A stretch of DNA of 64,000 nt from CAZRCZ01 sp964598765 (GCA_964598765.1 CAZRCZ010000014.1:67268-131267); one strand, 5' to 3'; shown: positions 50,213-59,726, numbered from the stretch's first letter. Notes: generated from the sequence alone by a model not told the origin. Numbers and translations: made by a program.

Positions 50213-50839
50213 GTGGCAAGATACACGGACGCGGTCTGCCGGTTGTGCCGGCGCGAAGGGCGGAAACTCTATCTCAAGGGAGAGCGTTGCATTGGCCCGA
50301 AGTGCGCCATCAACAAGCGCAATTTTCCCCCCGGTCAGCACGGCTTGAACCGGACGAAAACCTCCCCCTACGGCCAGCAGTTGCGCGAGAAGCAAAGGGC
50401 CAAGCGGATTTACGGAGTTATGGAGCGGCAATTCCGCCGCTACTTCAAAATCGCCGCGCGTTATCGCGGCATCACCGGAACCAACCTGTTGCAGTTGCTG
50501 GAGCGCCGATTGGACAACATCGTATATCGGCTTGGCTTCGCGCCGTCCCGACCGGCGGCGCGCCAGATGATTTCCCACGGCAACGTGCTGGTCGGCGGAA
50601 GACGGATGAACATTCCTTCCTACTTGGTCAAGGTCGGCGAGCCGATCTCGATCAGCGACAAGGTGAAGGAGCACGCGGCGGTGAAGAAGTCGCTGGAGTT
50701 CACCGGACGCGGCGGACGGGTCAATTGGCTCGAGTTTTCGGATGAGAATCTCACGGGAAAAATTCTCGCGATCCCGACGCGCGAGAACATCCCGACCGAG
50801 CTTCAAGAGCAATTGATCGTTGAGCTTTATTCGAAATAG
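50213..50839 (+). CDS. rpsD: 30S ribosomal protein S4
   Basis: 208 residues, GTG start behind GAGGAAGGAAAG. ARYTDAVCRLCRREGRKLYL shows the CxxC pair of the zinc-binding C+ form, with another Cys in RCIGPKCAINKRNFPPGQHG. The S4 RNA-binding domain is at LERRLDNIVYRLGFAPSRPA. It nucleates 30S assembly. Confidence 0.98.
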   Translation: MARYTDAVCRLCRREGRKLYLKGERCIGPKCAINKRNFPPGQHGLNRTKTSPYGQQLREKQRAKRIYGVMERQFRRYFKIAARYRGITGTNLLQLLERRLDNIVYRLGFAPSRPAARQMISHGNVLVGGRRMNIPSYLVKVGEPISISDKVKEHAAVKKSLEFTGRGGRVNWLEFSDENLTGKILAIPTRENIPTELQEQLIVELYSK

Positions 50840-50878
50840 GCGATTTGAACCCAATTTGAATCATGGAGATTGGACTCG

Positions 50879-51892
50879 ATGAACTTTAAGTCCCTGATCA
50901 AGCCCCGGCATCTTTATTACGATGCCGAAACGTTGACCGACACCTTCGGGCGGTTCTACGCCGAACCGTTGCAAAGGGGGTTCGGAACAACCATCGGCAA
51001 TTCCTTGCGGCGGGTCCTGCTTTCCTCGATCCCCGGCGCGGCGGCCACCTCGATCCGCATCGAAGGGGTCGCGCATGAATTCACCTTCAAGGATGGAGTC
51101 CGCGAGGATGTCTCCGATTTCATCCTGAACCTCAAGGGACTGCGCCTGAAAATGGCGCCGGGAGTCACCTCGACGACCGTTTATCTGGATGCCAAGGGAC
51201 CGGCTAAAGTTGCCGCCAAGGACATCAAGTGGAACAGCGACGTGGAGGTTTTGAATCCCGATCACGTTCTTGCCCATGTCTCCGACGGCGGACGCCTGCA
51301 GGTGGAGATCAACATCGGAACCGGCATCGGATTCGTCCCCGCCGGAGATCACAAGACCGATCCCGACGATCTGGGATTGATTCCGCTGGATTCGATTTTC
51401 TCGCCGATCCTGAACGTCAAGTATCAAACCGAGACCACGCGCGTCGGGCAATATACCGACTATGACCGGCTTATCATGGAAGTCACGACGAACGGCGCGG
51501 TCCGGCCCGACGAGGCCATCTCCCATTCCGCACGCGTCCTGAAGGATCACCTCGATCTCTTCGTTCGTCCGCAGGATGAGGAGGAGGAGGAGCCGGTGGT
51601 CAGCGCCGAAGAGACCGCCGCCGTCGCCGCCAGCCAGTTGGAGGAAAAACTGGAAAAGAGCATCGAGGAACTCGAACTTTCGGTTCGATCCTACAACTGC
51701 CTCGAAGCGGCGGGCATCAAGACGATCCGCGATCTGGTGCAGAAGAGCGAGGCGGAAATGCTCAAGTATCGCAACTTCGGGCGGAAATCGCTGACCGAAA
51801 TCAAAAACATCCTCAAGGAAATGGGATTGTCCTTCGGGCTGAAATTGGACGAGGCGGGAATGCCGATTCTGACGGGCGAAGAGGAAGTGTAA
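50879..51892 (+). CDS. rpoA: RNA polymerase alpha subunit
   Basis: 337 residues. N-terminal domain with GFGTTIGNSLRRVLLSSIPG (about 33-52), then an acidic linker (PQDEEEEEPVVSAEE) and a C-terminal domain with LELSVRSYNCLEAAGIKTI and LLKYRNFGRKSLTEIKN-type helices that bind UP elements and activators. ATG 50879 follows GGAG and gives MNFKSLIKP; the frame opens slightly earlier at a TTG. Confidence 0.98.
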   Translation: MNFKSLIKPRHLYYDAETLTDTFGRFYAEPLQRGFGTTIGNSLRRVLLSSIPGAAATSIRIEGVAHEFTFKDGVREDVSDFILNLKGLRLKMAPGVTSTTVYLDAKGPAKVAAKDIKWNSDVEVLNPDHVLAHVSDGGRLQVEINIGTGIGFVPAGDHKTDPDDLGLIPLDSIFSPILNVKYQTETTRVGQYTDYDRLIMEVTTNGAVRPDEAISHSARVLKDHLDLFVRPQDEEEEEPVVSAEETAAVAASQLEEKLEKSIEELELSVRSYNCLEAAGIKTIRDLVQKSEAEMLKYRNFGRKSLTEIKNILKEMGLSFGLKLDEAGMPILTGEEEV

Positions 51893-51904
51893 CATTACCG
51901 CGAT

Positions 51905-51990
51905 GTAATCCTTCTCCTCCTCATACTCATTCTCCTTCTCCACATTTTTTCGCATTGGAGAATGAGAAGGAGCAGGAGAAAGAGAAGGAT
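51905..51990. repeat. CTTCTC/GAGAAG hexamer inverted repeat
   Basis: A CTCCTTCTCC-type run (about 51910-51940) faces GGAGAATGAGAAGGAGCAGG (about 51956-51975) and GAGAAAGAGAAGG between rpoA and rplQ. The transcript could fold into a long purine/pyrimidine hairpin. Confidence 0.7.
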
Positions 51991-52044
51991 AAAAGGCAGA
52001 TCGGCGGTCCGAGTCCGAATTTGTTCATTCAGGAATTTGAAACC

Positions 52045-52497
52045 ATGCGTCACCACAATTTAAGAAGCCGACTTCACCGCACGACGGAACACCGTCAGGC
52101 GCTTTTGCGCAATCTCGCCGCGGCGTTGATCCGCCACGAGCGGATTCACACCACGCAGGTCAAGGCGTGGCAACTCCGCCCGTTCGTCGAGCGGCTCGTG
52201 ACGCTGGCCAAGGCCGGCGATCTTCATTCCCGCCGGATGGCGTTCAGCAAGTTGGGCAAGAAGGACATCGTGCACAAGTTGTTCACTGAAATCGCCCCGC
52301 GGGTCTCAACGCGCAACGGCGGTTATCTGCGTCTTATTAAGGACGCTCCGCGCGCCGGAGATGGAGCCTTGATGAGCTACATCGAATTCGTGGACGCCAA
52401 ACCGCAAAGCGCCGAGGATCAGGCTCCGGAAAAGAAAACCCTCAAGCAACGCCTTCACGAACGCCGCAAGGAAATGGCCAAAATGCGTCGGCGGTGA
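52045..52497 (+). CDS. rplQ: 50S ribosomal protein L17
   Basis: 150 residues; the core is normal (MRHHNLRSRLHRTTEHRQAL, IRHERIHTTQVKAWQLRPF, RNGGYLRLIKDAPRAGDGA) and a Lys/Arg-rich tail extends it. ATG 52045 matches the conserved start; the longer frame from 51955 only translates the hexamer repeat. Last gene of the ribosomal run. Confidence 0.97.
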   Translation: MRHHNLRSRLHRTTEHRQALLRNLAAALIRHERIHTTQVKAWQLRPFVERLVTLAKAGDLHSRRMAFSKLGKKDIVHKLFTEIAPRVSTRNGGYLRLIKDAPRAGDGALMSYIEFVDAKPQSAEDQAPEKKTLKQRLHERRKEMAKMRRR

Positions 52498-52501
52498 GGA
52501 C

Positions 52502-52639
52502 AAACCGCCAAGACGCCAGGAACGCCAAGTAATTTCTTCTTGCGGATTCCGATTGTCGAATTCTTTCTCCGATAAATTACAAACCTAATCCGTGAAATCT
52601 GTGGCTTCCTCCTTGGCGCTCTTGGCGTCTTGGCGGTTT
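52502..52639. repeat. 17-bp perfect inverted repeat after rplQ
   Basis: AAACCGCCAAGACGCCA (52502-52518) and TGGCGTCTTGGCGGTTT (52623-52639) are exact reverse complements, extended by AGGAACGCCAAG and CTTGGCGCTC. The right arm is followed by TTTTCAAA. It starts 4 bp after the rplQ stop and may end the ribosomal transcript. Confidence 0.8.
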
Positions 52640-52709
52640 TCAAATTAACATTTTGCCTCTCCAATCCAGAATTCATTGGCCTCTCGCTCCGGCTTTTCCA
52701 TAATGAGGC

Positions 52710-55292
52710 GTGGGCAAGATTCGATCACGACTTTACGCGGCGCTGGCGGTCCTTTTCTTTTTGGCGGGACTCGGCTTCGACATCTTGGTCTTGGGAGCCA
52801 TGTTTCATTACGAGCCTCTGACGCATCCCTTCATCGAAGACCTGCTTGACCGATCCGAATCCTCGTTTCTTTTTCTTCCGCTGAGTCTTCTCGCGCTGGC
52901 ATTTCTGGGGGGATTGATTTACATCCTGAGCCTCGATCCGTTTCGCGCCGAGAGACCGTGGGGTTTGGTTTATCTCAACGTTTTTCCAGTCTCGGTTTTC
53001 ATCGGCGCGGTTTTCATTCCGTTGATTTTCAACAAACCGGATATGACCAATCCTTGGCAGGCGGTGGCCGTGTTGGGAAGCGGTTTTCTCTTTCCCGCCG
53101 TGATGTTCGGCATGGAAGCCGTCGCCGCGCGAACCCTGTTGGCGTTCGGCCGTTGGTTTGACGAGGCCGGAAGACAAAACGCCGCTTATTTTTTTCTCAA
53201 GAGCAGTCTCCGCTGGCGACCTTCGGTTCATGAGACCGCGCGGCGTTGCGGATTGCTTCTGGTCGAGACCGGCCGTTTCCGCGCCGCGCGCGGTCTGCTC
53301 GAACGGTTGGGACCGATTCCCGCAAGCGAGGATTATGAAGTTTTGAAAGCGCTGGAGCGCGCCTATCACGCCGAGGGGGATGCGCGATTGGCGCTGAAAT
53401 GCCTTCAACGCCAGCAAACGCTCCGCCCGAATTCCAAAGGACTCGACCAGCGGATTCTGGATCAATCGCTGGCGTTAGAGTCATGGGAAGACGCCATCGC
53501 CCTTCTTGAATCGGGCCGAATTTTCATGGACTTGGAGAAACTCGTTCTCCTTCACGAGCTATACGCCCGAACCGGAAATCTTGCCAAGGCGTTGGCGGTC
53601 GCGCGGCAGGTCGAGGAAAAAGAAGCGTCGCCGCACACCCGCGCCGTCGCGTTGTTCCGGGGATTGTTGAAGAAAAATCCCGACAACTCCGCAGTCATGA
53701 CCGAGTTGGGATCGGTCCTCCAAAAATCGGGCGTCGCCGAGCAGACGGAGGAGGGAGCCGGACATTTGGAGCAGGTCTTGGCGCGCGACCCGCAACGGAC
53801 CGATCTGCGCCGACAACTCGCGGGTTATTATCAGCAGACGCTCCAATACCAAAAGGCGGAGGGGCATTATCAGCGCTTGATTGCGGATGAATCGGCAACG
53901 CCGGAAATTTTTCTCGGATACGCCGAGATGCTCAAGGGGGACGGGCGCGCGAACGACGCGCGCGACATTTACCGGCAAATGCGCGCGGCGTTCAAGGACG
54001 ATTGGCGCGCTTATTTCCGCGAGGCTGAAGTTTTGTTTTTGTTGGGGCATCTTGATGAAGCGATCGTGCTTTTGGATCAGTCGCATGAGTTGATTCCCGA
54101 AGGCGCGAGGATGAATCCCAACATGCTCCGCCGAAAAATTGACCAGCGCCACGAGGAGCTACGCCTTCAGGCGATTTCCAAGGACCTCGCCGAGACGGGC
54201 GAGGACGTTCAGAAACGGCTCGAATACGCCGAACGCCTGATTGGACTGGATCGCGGCGAACAGGCCGTCGCCGAATGCGACGCGCTCTTGGAGAAACACC
54301 CGGACCTGATGAATCGCGTGCAACAGGTGGTTGAAAAAGGAATCGCATCGGCGGTGCACGGTTTTCGTCTGCGCGATTATCTGGCCGATCTTTATTTCCG
54401 ACAAGGGCGTTACGACGACGCGCTGGCGATGTTTTCCGAAATGGCTCCCAACTCCTTGCATCCCGAAAAAGTGATCGAGGAGGGATGCAGGAAAATTCTC
54501 TCGCGAGTTCCCGATCACTTGCGCGCGCGAATGACGTTGGAGGAAGTCCTGCTGAAAACTTCCAACTGGGAAGGGGCGCTGGCCAATTACGAGCCGCTCA
54601 TGGGCGATCCGCCGAAAGAGGAGCGGTTGAAAATTCAGACCCAGTGGATCACCGCCGCCTATCACGCCGGGAAGATCGCGCCGGCGCGGGAACTCGCGTT
54701 GTCCATTGCGGCGGAATGTTCCAAGGATTTGCCGTTTCTGCTGTTGCTGATTCGGATTCTGGAGGACAGCGGCGATTATCGGCAGGCGTTTGAGATTTTC
54801 AAAATCGCCTCGGAGAATTTTCCGACGGACGAGACGCTGGAGAACATGCGCAAGACCGTCGCGGACAACAAGAAACGGGAGCGGATGGAGGAGCTTCAGA
54901 CGCTGGATGCGCAGAACAAGCTTACTCCCGCCGATCATTACGAAAAGGCCGAGCTTCATCGCCAATTCGGACAGATTCATCACGCGATAGGACATTATCA
55001 ACGCGCCGCGAACGATCCGGAATTGGCCGACCTCGCGACGACCAAACTTGCCATCTGCCTCTGTGATCGGCGGCTTTTTGATCTGGCGGACGAAACGCTG
55101 GACGCCATGGAACTCACGCAGGAAAAGGCCGCGCGGAATCCGGAATTGAAAAGCATGTATTACTGGATCGCCGACACGCTGGAACAGGAGCTTCTGAAAA
55201 AATCGGCCTTGAAATACTTCAAGCGCCTGTTCCGTGTGGACGCATCGTTCCGAGACGTGGTTGTGCGCTTAGAAAAATTGGACGGGGCATGA
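52710..55292 (+). CDS. Membrane-anchored TPR-repeat protein
   Basis: 860 residues, GTG start. Four hydrophobic segments in the first ~150 residues (LYAALAVLFFLAGLGFDILV, FLFLPLSLLALAFLGGLIYI, VSVFIGAVFIPLIF, AVAVLGSGFLFPAVMFGMEA) anchor it in the inner membrane. The remaining ~700 residues are helical repeats of TPR type (examples: EVLKALERAYHAEGDARLAL, VMTELGSVLQKSGVAEQTEE, GRANDARDIYRQMRAAFKDD, HHAIGHYQRAANDPELADLA). It should be a cytoplasmic or periplasmic scaffold; clients are unknown. The GTG has GAGG only 1 base upstream, so the exact start is not firm. Confidence 0.8.
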   Translation: MGKIRSRLYAALAVLFFLAGLGFDILVLGAMFHYEPLTHPFIEDLLDRSESSFLFLPLSLLALAFLGGLIYILSLDPFRAERPWGLVYLNVFPVSVFIGAVFIPLIFNKPDMTNPWQAVAVLGSGFLFPAVMFGMEAVAARTLLAFGRWFDEAGRQNAAYFFLKSSLRWRPSVHETARRCGLLLVETGRFRAARGLLERLGPIPASEDYEVLKALERAYHAEGDARLALKCLQRQQTLRPNSKGLDQRILDQSLALESWEDAIALLESGRIFMDLEKLVLLHELYARTGNLAKALAVARQVEEKEASPHTRAVALFRGLLKKNPDNSAVMTELGSVLQKSGVAEQTEEGAGHLEQVLARDPQRTDLRRQLAGYYQQTLQYQKAEGHYQRLIADESATPEIFLGYAEMLKGDGRANDARDIYRQMRAAFKDDWRAYFREAEVLFLLGHLDEAIVLLDQSHELIPEGARMNPNMLRRKIDQRHEELRLQAISKDLAETGEDVQKRLEYAERLIGLDRGEQAVAECDALLEKHPDLMNRVQQVVEKGIASAVHGFRLRDYLADLYFRQGRYDDALAMFSEMAPNSLHPEKVIEEGCRKILSRVPDHLRARMTLEEVLLKTSNWEGALANYEPLMGDPPKEERLKIQTQWITAAYHAGKIAPARELALSIAAECSKDLPFLLLLIRILEDSGDYRQAFEIFKIASENFPTDETLENMRKTVADNKKRERMEELQTLDAQNKLTPADHYEKAELHRQFGQIHHAIGHYQRAANDPELADLATTKLAICLCDRRLFDLADETLDAMELTQEKAARNPELKSMYYWIADTLEQELLKKSALKYFKRLFRVDASFRDVVVRLEKLDGA

Positions 55293-55318
55293 TATGGGAC
55301 ACGGATCAACGAGGAAAC

Positions 55319-55348
55319 ACACGGATTCAGAAAATCCAGAATCCGTGT
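55319..55348. terminator. Hairpin between convergent genes
   Basis: ACACGGATTC (55319-55328), 10-base loop, GAATCCGTGT (55339-55348), then TCTTCC. Perfect 10-bp stem between the TPR gene and the convergent glycosyltransferase gene. It belongs to the ATCCGTGTT repeat type and lacks a proper U tract, so terminator function is inferred from position. Confidence 0.4.
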
Positions 55349-55358
55349 TCTTCCGCGT

Positions 55359-56816
55359 TCATCCGCGTCCAAAGAATTTTCCGAAGAACCGCGTGAGCGG
55401 AGTATCAGGTTTGTTGGACGGCAGGGAGCCGGATGATGGCGCAAAATTCTCCTGCGATTTCTCCCCTTCGTCCGCCGAGAGTTCCTCCAACGAATTCAGC
55501 GTCAGGGAATCAAGCCGATTCAAATTCCCTCCGGACTGCTTGATTTTGAGTTCGTTGTCCGGCGCGTGATGCGGCGCGTCGAGCCACTTTTTCAGGGGGC
55601 GCGTCGTTTCCGAAACCGTGAAATCGGCGTCCATCATTTTCTTCGCGCGCCGCGAGTAATCCTTTAATTTTTCGCGCTGGTCAATCCACGGCTCGACGGC
55701 CTGAATGAGCGACTGCGAGTCTCCCATCTGAAACACGAGCGCGGCGTGCGCGTCCTCCAGCCACTCGCTGATTTCCGTCCCGACCGTCGTCAGGATCGGC
55801 AGATTTTCCGTTGCCATCGCGTTGATCCGGTTGCGCCCGCCGAACATCGTCTCGTAATTCGGCCCGTCAATGTTGATCCCCAAATCGGCCTCGCGGTAAA
55901 TCGCGGGGAGGGAATCGGAATCCGTCCAGCCGAGCAGATGAAACCGCTCCTTGTGCGGCGAACTCGCGACGGCCTCCTGAAACTTGTGATAAACCCCCTG
56001 TTCCGCGCCCGAAATTCCCGCGCCCGTGGCGACGAAGTGAACTTCCATGTAGCGGCTCATCAATTCGTTCAGTCCCACAAACAACGTCGGCATGTCGGCC
56101 CACGGCTTGAATCCGCCGGACCAGAGAATCACGAAACTTTCAGGGGGAACGACCGGACCGCGCAAAATGTTTTCGGTTTTCGCTTTGTCGGCGTTTAAGT
56201 CGCTTTCGGGCCATTTGAAAGCAGCGTTGGCGACGTGCGCGCCGAACGGATACTCGATCGTGTGGCGGTTCAACCGTCCCGCGCCCGCCAATTCCCCCAA
56301 AACGGCGTGAAGTTGCGGACGCGAAACGGCGGAAAATTTGTCGAGCCGCCGGAGAATCGCGCGCTCGATGTTCCACGCACTCCGCAAATGGCGGTCGTCG
56401 TCCTCGGCGTGGCATTTGGCCTGAATTTCCGCCATCCAGTAGCCGTTCAAATCGCACCACAACGGCGCGGAGGTCGTAAGCATCGCCGCGAGGTAGGATG
56501 GATAGGTCGTCACGCCGACGACCGCGTCCGGCTTGAGACGGCGAACTTCCTCGTTCAGTTTGCGGACGGCAAAATCGCCGTCATGCGAGGTGAATCGGCG
56601 GTATTCGAAATCGCCGAATCGGTCGGCGACGAGCTCGGCGGAATCGCCTCCGGCGTTATCCTCCGCCCCATGCAACGGAAGCGCGTAGAGATGAACCTCG
56701 TGTTTGCCCTCTCTCGCGCCCTGAAAAAATTGGTGGGTTCTCAACGCCGCGCCGTGAAACGCCTTGATACCCGGTTGGGGAAGCGGTCCATAGCCGATAA
56801 CCATCACGCGCGACAT
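55359..56816 (-). CDS. Glycosyltransferase family 4-like protein
   Basis: 485 residues. GT-B fold: N-terminal VMVIGYGPLPQPGIKAFHGA, the middle FVILWSGGFKPWADMPTLFV at the start of the nucleotide-binding domain, LLGWTDSDSLPAIYREADLG and NRINAMATENLPILTTVGTE near the donor site. The usual EX7E pair of GT4 is not exact. Residues about 440-485 form an Asp/Ser/Pro-rich tail. The start is set at the ATG before SRVMVIGYG; the longer frame to 56879 is repeat-like. Sugar and acceptor are unknown. Confidence 0.75.
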   Translation of the reverse strand: MSRVMVIGYGPLPQPGIKAFHGAALRTHQFFQGAREGKHEVHLYALPLHGAEDNAGGDSAELVADRFGDFEYRRFTSHDGDFAVRKLNEEVRRLKPDAVVGVTTYPSYLAAMLTTSAPLWCDLNGYWMAEIQAKCHAEDDDRHLRSAWNIERAILRRLDKFSAVSRPQLHAVLGELAGAGRLNRHTIEYPFGAHVANAAFKWPESDLNADKAKTENILRGPVVPPESFVILWSGGFKPWADMPTLFVGLNELMSRYMEVHFVATGAGISGAEQGVYHKFQEAVASSPHKERFHLLGWTDSDSLPAIYREADLGINIDGPNYETMFGGRNRINAMATENLPILTTVGTEISEWLEDAHAALVFQMGDSQSLIQAVEPWIDQREKLKDYSRRAKKMMDADFTVSETTRPLKKWLDAPHHAPDNELKIKQSGGNLNRLDSLTLNSLEELSADEGEKSQENFAPSSGSLPSNKPDTPLTRFFGKFFGRG

Positions 56817-56899
56817 CGGGTCATTATCGCCAATCCGGATCGAATGACAAGAAGAAGCCACGGATTTCACGGATTGCACAGATTATTTTCAATTCGTTC

Positions 56900-57018
56900 C
56901 GGTTCTTGCTCTTACTCTTGCTCTTGCTCTCAATCTTAATCCTAATCCTAATCGCAATCTGATTCCTCGCGCTTCGTCCTTCATCCTTTCTTCTTGGTGT
57001 CTTCGTGCCTTGGTGGTA
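56900..57018. repeat. CTTGCT hexamer tract and CTTGGTG repeat
   Basis: CTTGCTCTTACTCTTGCTCT and CTTAATCCTAATCCTAATCG runs (56900-56960) are followed by TCTTGGTGTCTTCGTGCCTT (about 56991-57010), the dispersed repeat type of 2597-2616. They fill the gap upstream of ackA, leaving no normal Shine-Dalgarno in front of it. Confidence 0.7.
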
Positions 57019-57030
57019 AAAAATCCCCGC

Positions 57031-58305
57031 ATGATCTCCATCCTCGTCGTCAACGTCGGTTCCACCTCGCTGAAGTTCAAGCTCATTCTTTTTGAGCCGA
57101 CGGACCTCCGCAATCCCAAGGAGACTCCCGCCGAAGGAAGGTTGGAGGGGATCGGACGACCGAAATCGCCTTACAAAATCACCGTCGGCGGAAAAACCGA
57201 ATCGGGTGAAACGTCGCTCGCCGACTACGAGCAAGCCCTCCGTCTGGTTTTGGATTCGCTCGCCGCGCATGACGGATCGGACGCCGCGTTGAATCTTGCC
57301 CAACTTTCCGCCATCGGATTCAAACCGGTCCACGCCCGCGAAGTGCCGCTCGAAGCGGTCGAGATGACCGAAGACGTTCTCCAACGCATGGCCGAATACA
57401 ACAGCGTCGTTCCCGCGCACAATCCGCCGGTGATCGCGGCGGTGCGCTCGTTTCGCAAAATGCTTCCCGACGTTCCGCTGATCGGACTCTTCGAGCCGGC
57501 GTTTCATCGGCATTTAGAGCCGAGGGTCTTCAGCGAAAGCGTCCCGACCGAATGGCTGGAGCAATTCGGCATCCGTAAATACGGATTTCACGGCGCGTCG
57601 CATCGTTACATCGCCGAACGGACGCCCGAATTCCTCGGCGTTGCGGCGGGCGAATTGAAAATCGTTTCCTGTCACCTTGGCGGATCGAGTTCGCTCTGCG
57701 CGATTCGCAACGGCCAAAGCGTTGAGACGACCATGTCGTTTTCGGCGCAGTCGGGGCTACCGCAGGGAACCCGTTGCGGCCAAATTGATCCTTTCATCCC
57801 GATTTTTCTGATGAAGGAAAAAGGATGGGCGCTCGATCAGGTGGCCGAGGCGTTGGCGAAAAAATCGGGTCTGCTGGGGATGTCGGGCGTTTCGGCGGAG
57901 TTCCGCGAAATTCAGGACGCCGCCAAACAAGGCAACGTCCGCGCCCAACGCGCGATTGACGTTTACGTTTATCAGGTTCAGAGCGCGATCGCCGAAATGA
58001 CCGTCGCGCTCGAAGGTTTCGACACGCTCGTTTTCACCGGAGGGATCGGCGAACGGGGCGTCGAAGCCCGCTCGGCGATCTGCGCTCGTTTGAAACATTT
58101 GGGCGTCGAACTCGACGCCGCGAAAAATGCCTTAGCCAACGGCGTCGAAGCCGCGATTCATTCGGCGTCCTCCCGCGTTTGCATTCTGGTCCTGCCGACC
58201 AATGAGGAACTCATCATCGCCCGCGAGGCGGCGGGGCGGGTCGCCCGTAGCCGACTTACTGCGCCCCGGAACCGGATGACGAATCCTTCAAGTCCTCCGG
58301 AGTGA
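57031..58305 (+). CDS. ackA: Acetate kinase
   Basis: 424 residues. Makes acetyl phosphate from acetate and ATP, or ATP from acetyl phosphate in fermentation. ILVVNVGSTSLKFKL (about 3-17; commonly NxGSSSLKF), RKYGFHGASHRYIAERTPE with the catalytic His, AFHRH, and VFTGGIGERGVEARS near the C-terminus are clear. The family also contains butyrate and propionate kinases; the FHGASH context favours acetate/propionate. No pta is adjacent. ATG 57031 gives the conserved N-terminus; 7 codons upstream lie in repeat DNA. Its 3' end overlaps the convergent cytochrome gene by 50 bp. Confidence 0.92.
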   Translation: MISILVVNVGSTSLKFKLILFEPTDLRNPKETPAEGRLEGIGRPKSPYKITVGGKTESGETSLADYEQALRLVLDSLAAHDGSDAALNLAQLSAIGFKPVHAREVPLEAVEMTEDVLQRMAEYNSVVPAHNPPVIAAVRSFRKMLPDVPLIGLFEPAFHRHLEPRVFSESVPTEWLEQFGIRKYGFHGASHRYIAERTPEFLGVAAGELKIVSCHLGGSSSLCAIRNGQSVETTMSFSAQSGLPQGTRCGQIDPFIPIFLMKEKGWALDQVAEALAKKSGLLGMSGVSAEFREIQDAAKQGNVRAQRAIDVYVYQVQSAIAEMTVALEGFDTLVFTGGIGERGVEARSAICARLKHLGVELDAAKNALANGVEAAIHSASSRVCILVLPTNEELIIAREAAGRVARSRLTAPRNRMTNPSSPPE

Positions 58306-59569
58306 CCTGCAATTCTCCCGCCGGAAGCTGGCCTCGGCGTCCGCGGAAGCGGTTGCGCCGACCGGCCAACCCTTCATCCTCGATGATCTTCCCCGCCGCG
58401 ACGTCTTCCTCGTCCAGCGTGTAGTGGAACCAACCGATCATCATTTCGTCCGTTGTGGGCTGGCCGAATCGAACCGTCTTGCTGGGATCGGGATTTGCCG
58501 GATTGTTCTTGGAATTGTCAAAATGGGCGTTCACCAGAATTTTCGTCCCCTTGGGAACCGCCTTGGGCTGGGCCAATTCATAGTTGATCTGCCAGTTGAA
58601 ATCGTACTTGGGAACGAAAAGCAGGACTTCCTGTTTTCCGTCGGGATAAACCGCCGTGTATTTCATGTCCTTGCCGCGCAGATGCATGTGCGGCATCAAC
58701 CCCGTGAGATGCGAATCGCGCTCGAAAACGTATTCCGAATCCACCGGAAAATTTCCGTCATTGGGGGGAATGGCAAACTTGACGTTGAAGATGCCGTCGG
58801 TGCGGACGTTCTTCTTGATCGGCCCCTTGGCGAAACGAATGCCGATCATCGAGCGGTCCTTGGCCGTGACCCCTTTCTCCTTGTGATAGTGCATCTGAAC
58901 GTTGACGACCGTTCCGGCCTTGATGAGGCGCGCCTCACCCGAACCCGGATCGAAAACCGAGGGTTGTAGCCCGGGAGCGAATCCGCCGATCGGCGTGGCG
59001 ATGATGTGATGAACCACGGCGAAATTGCCCGGCCTGCACTCGACCGCCTCGGCCCATTTGTCCTCGGTGAAATTGGTCGGGACGTTGAAGTATTTGTATT
59101 CGTCCTCAACGTCGGCGGGAACCTCATATTCGACCGGAAGGTAAAGAATCACGTCCGGCTCGCCGATCAGCCAGCCGTCCTTGAAGGTCATCGGCGCGGG
59201 ATGATCCTTGGGGTCCCCCGCCGCCGCGCCCTGATTCACCCAAGCCACGACCTTGTCCTGCTCGGCTTGGCTCATTCTGCGGTCGTTCTTGAAGTGGCCG
59301 TATTGCGGATCGGCATACCACGGCGGCATCGTTTTCTCGCCGACGTTTTTGCGGATGGATTTCACCCATGGTCTGACTTCGTCGTAGCTCATGAGCGACA
59401 TCGGCGTTCCTGTTCCCGGATGGTGGCACGTCTGACAGTTGTGCTGAAAGATCGGCGCGATGTCGCGGTTATAGGTCAGGCTCGCGGCGTCGTCCGCTCG
59501 CGCTCCTGAGGCCAAAACTCCGACAGCCGCGATGAAGAGTGCGATCATGGATTTCGAAAAAAGACGCAT
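58256..59569 (-). CDS. Secreted cytochrome c / copper type II monooxygenase-like protein
   Basis: 437 residues. Signal peptide (MIALFIAAVGVLASGARA, about 8-25). A cytochrome c-like domain with CQTCHH (about 45-50) and a WYADP-type Met region follows. The rest resembles ascorbate-dependent copper type II monooxygenases (PHM/DBH fold): VVHHIIATPIGG (His-His, about 184-185), MHYH, and MPHMHLRGKDM (HxH, about 293-295), the copper M and H sites. A monooxygenase or electron-transfer activity in the periplasm is inferred. The C-terminus ends with an Arg/Gly-rich, then Ser/Asp tail. A hairpin lies 28 bp upstream of its start. Confidence 0.82.
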   Translation of the reverse strand: MRLFSKSMIALFIAAVGVLASGARADDAASLTYNRDIAPIFQHNCQTCHHPGTGTPMSLMSYDEVRPWVKSIRKNVGEKTMPPWYADPQYGHFKNDRRMSQAEQDKVVAWVNQGAAAGDPKDHPAPMTFKDGWLIGEPDVILYLPVEYEVPADVEDEYKYFNVPTNFTEDKWAEAVECRPGNFAVVHHIIATPIGGFAPGLQPSVFDPGSGEARLIKAGTVVNVQMHYHKEKGVTAKDRSMIGIRFAKGPIKKNVRTDGIFNVKFAIPPNDGNFPVDSEYVFERDSHLTGLMPHMHLRGKDMKYTAVYPDGKQEVLLFVPKYDFNWQINYELAQPKAVPKGTKILVNAHFDNSKNNPANPDPSKTVRFGQPTTDEMMIGWFHYTLDEEDVAAGKIIEDEGLAGRRNRFRGRRGQLPAGELQVTPEDLKDSSSGSGAQ

Positions 59570-59596
59570 GGTTCATCCACCTTTCTGCTTGGGAAG

Positions 59597-59616
59597 GCGC
59601 GATGTCGTCATCGCGC
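59597..59616. promoter_or_regulatory. Perfect 8-bp inverted repeat upstream of the cytochrome/monooxygenase gene
   Basis: GCGCGATG-TCGT-CATCGCGC. It lies 28 bp before the minus-strand start codon and could be an operator or a leader hairpin. Neither role is shown. Confidence 0.45.
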
Positions 59617-59696
59617 GCGAATGATCACCCAAGGAATGAATCACTGTTATCACAACCTCGTCGGTCGTTCCAGAGCGAAATCAGATCACCAAGCGA

Positions 59697-59726
59697 TTGA
59701 CCCGAAGTGCGGTTAGGGTTTAGAAT
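59697..59726 (+). promoter_or_regulatory. Possible sigma70-type promoter of the pil genes
   Basis: TTGACC (59697-59702), 18-base spacer, TAGAAT (59721-59726). It would give a leader of about 175 nt before pilB. The rest of this 340-bp divergent gap shows nothing else I can identify. Confidence 0.45.
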
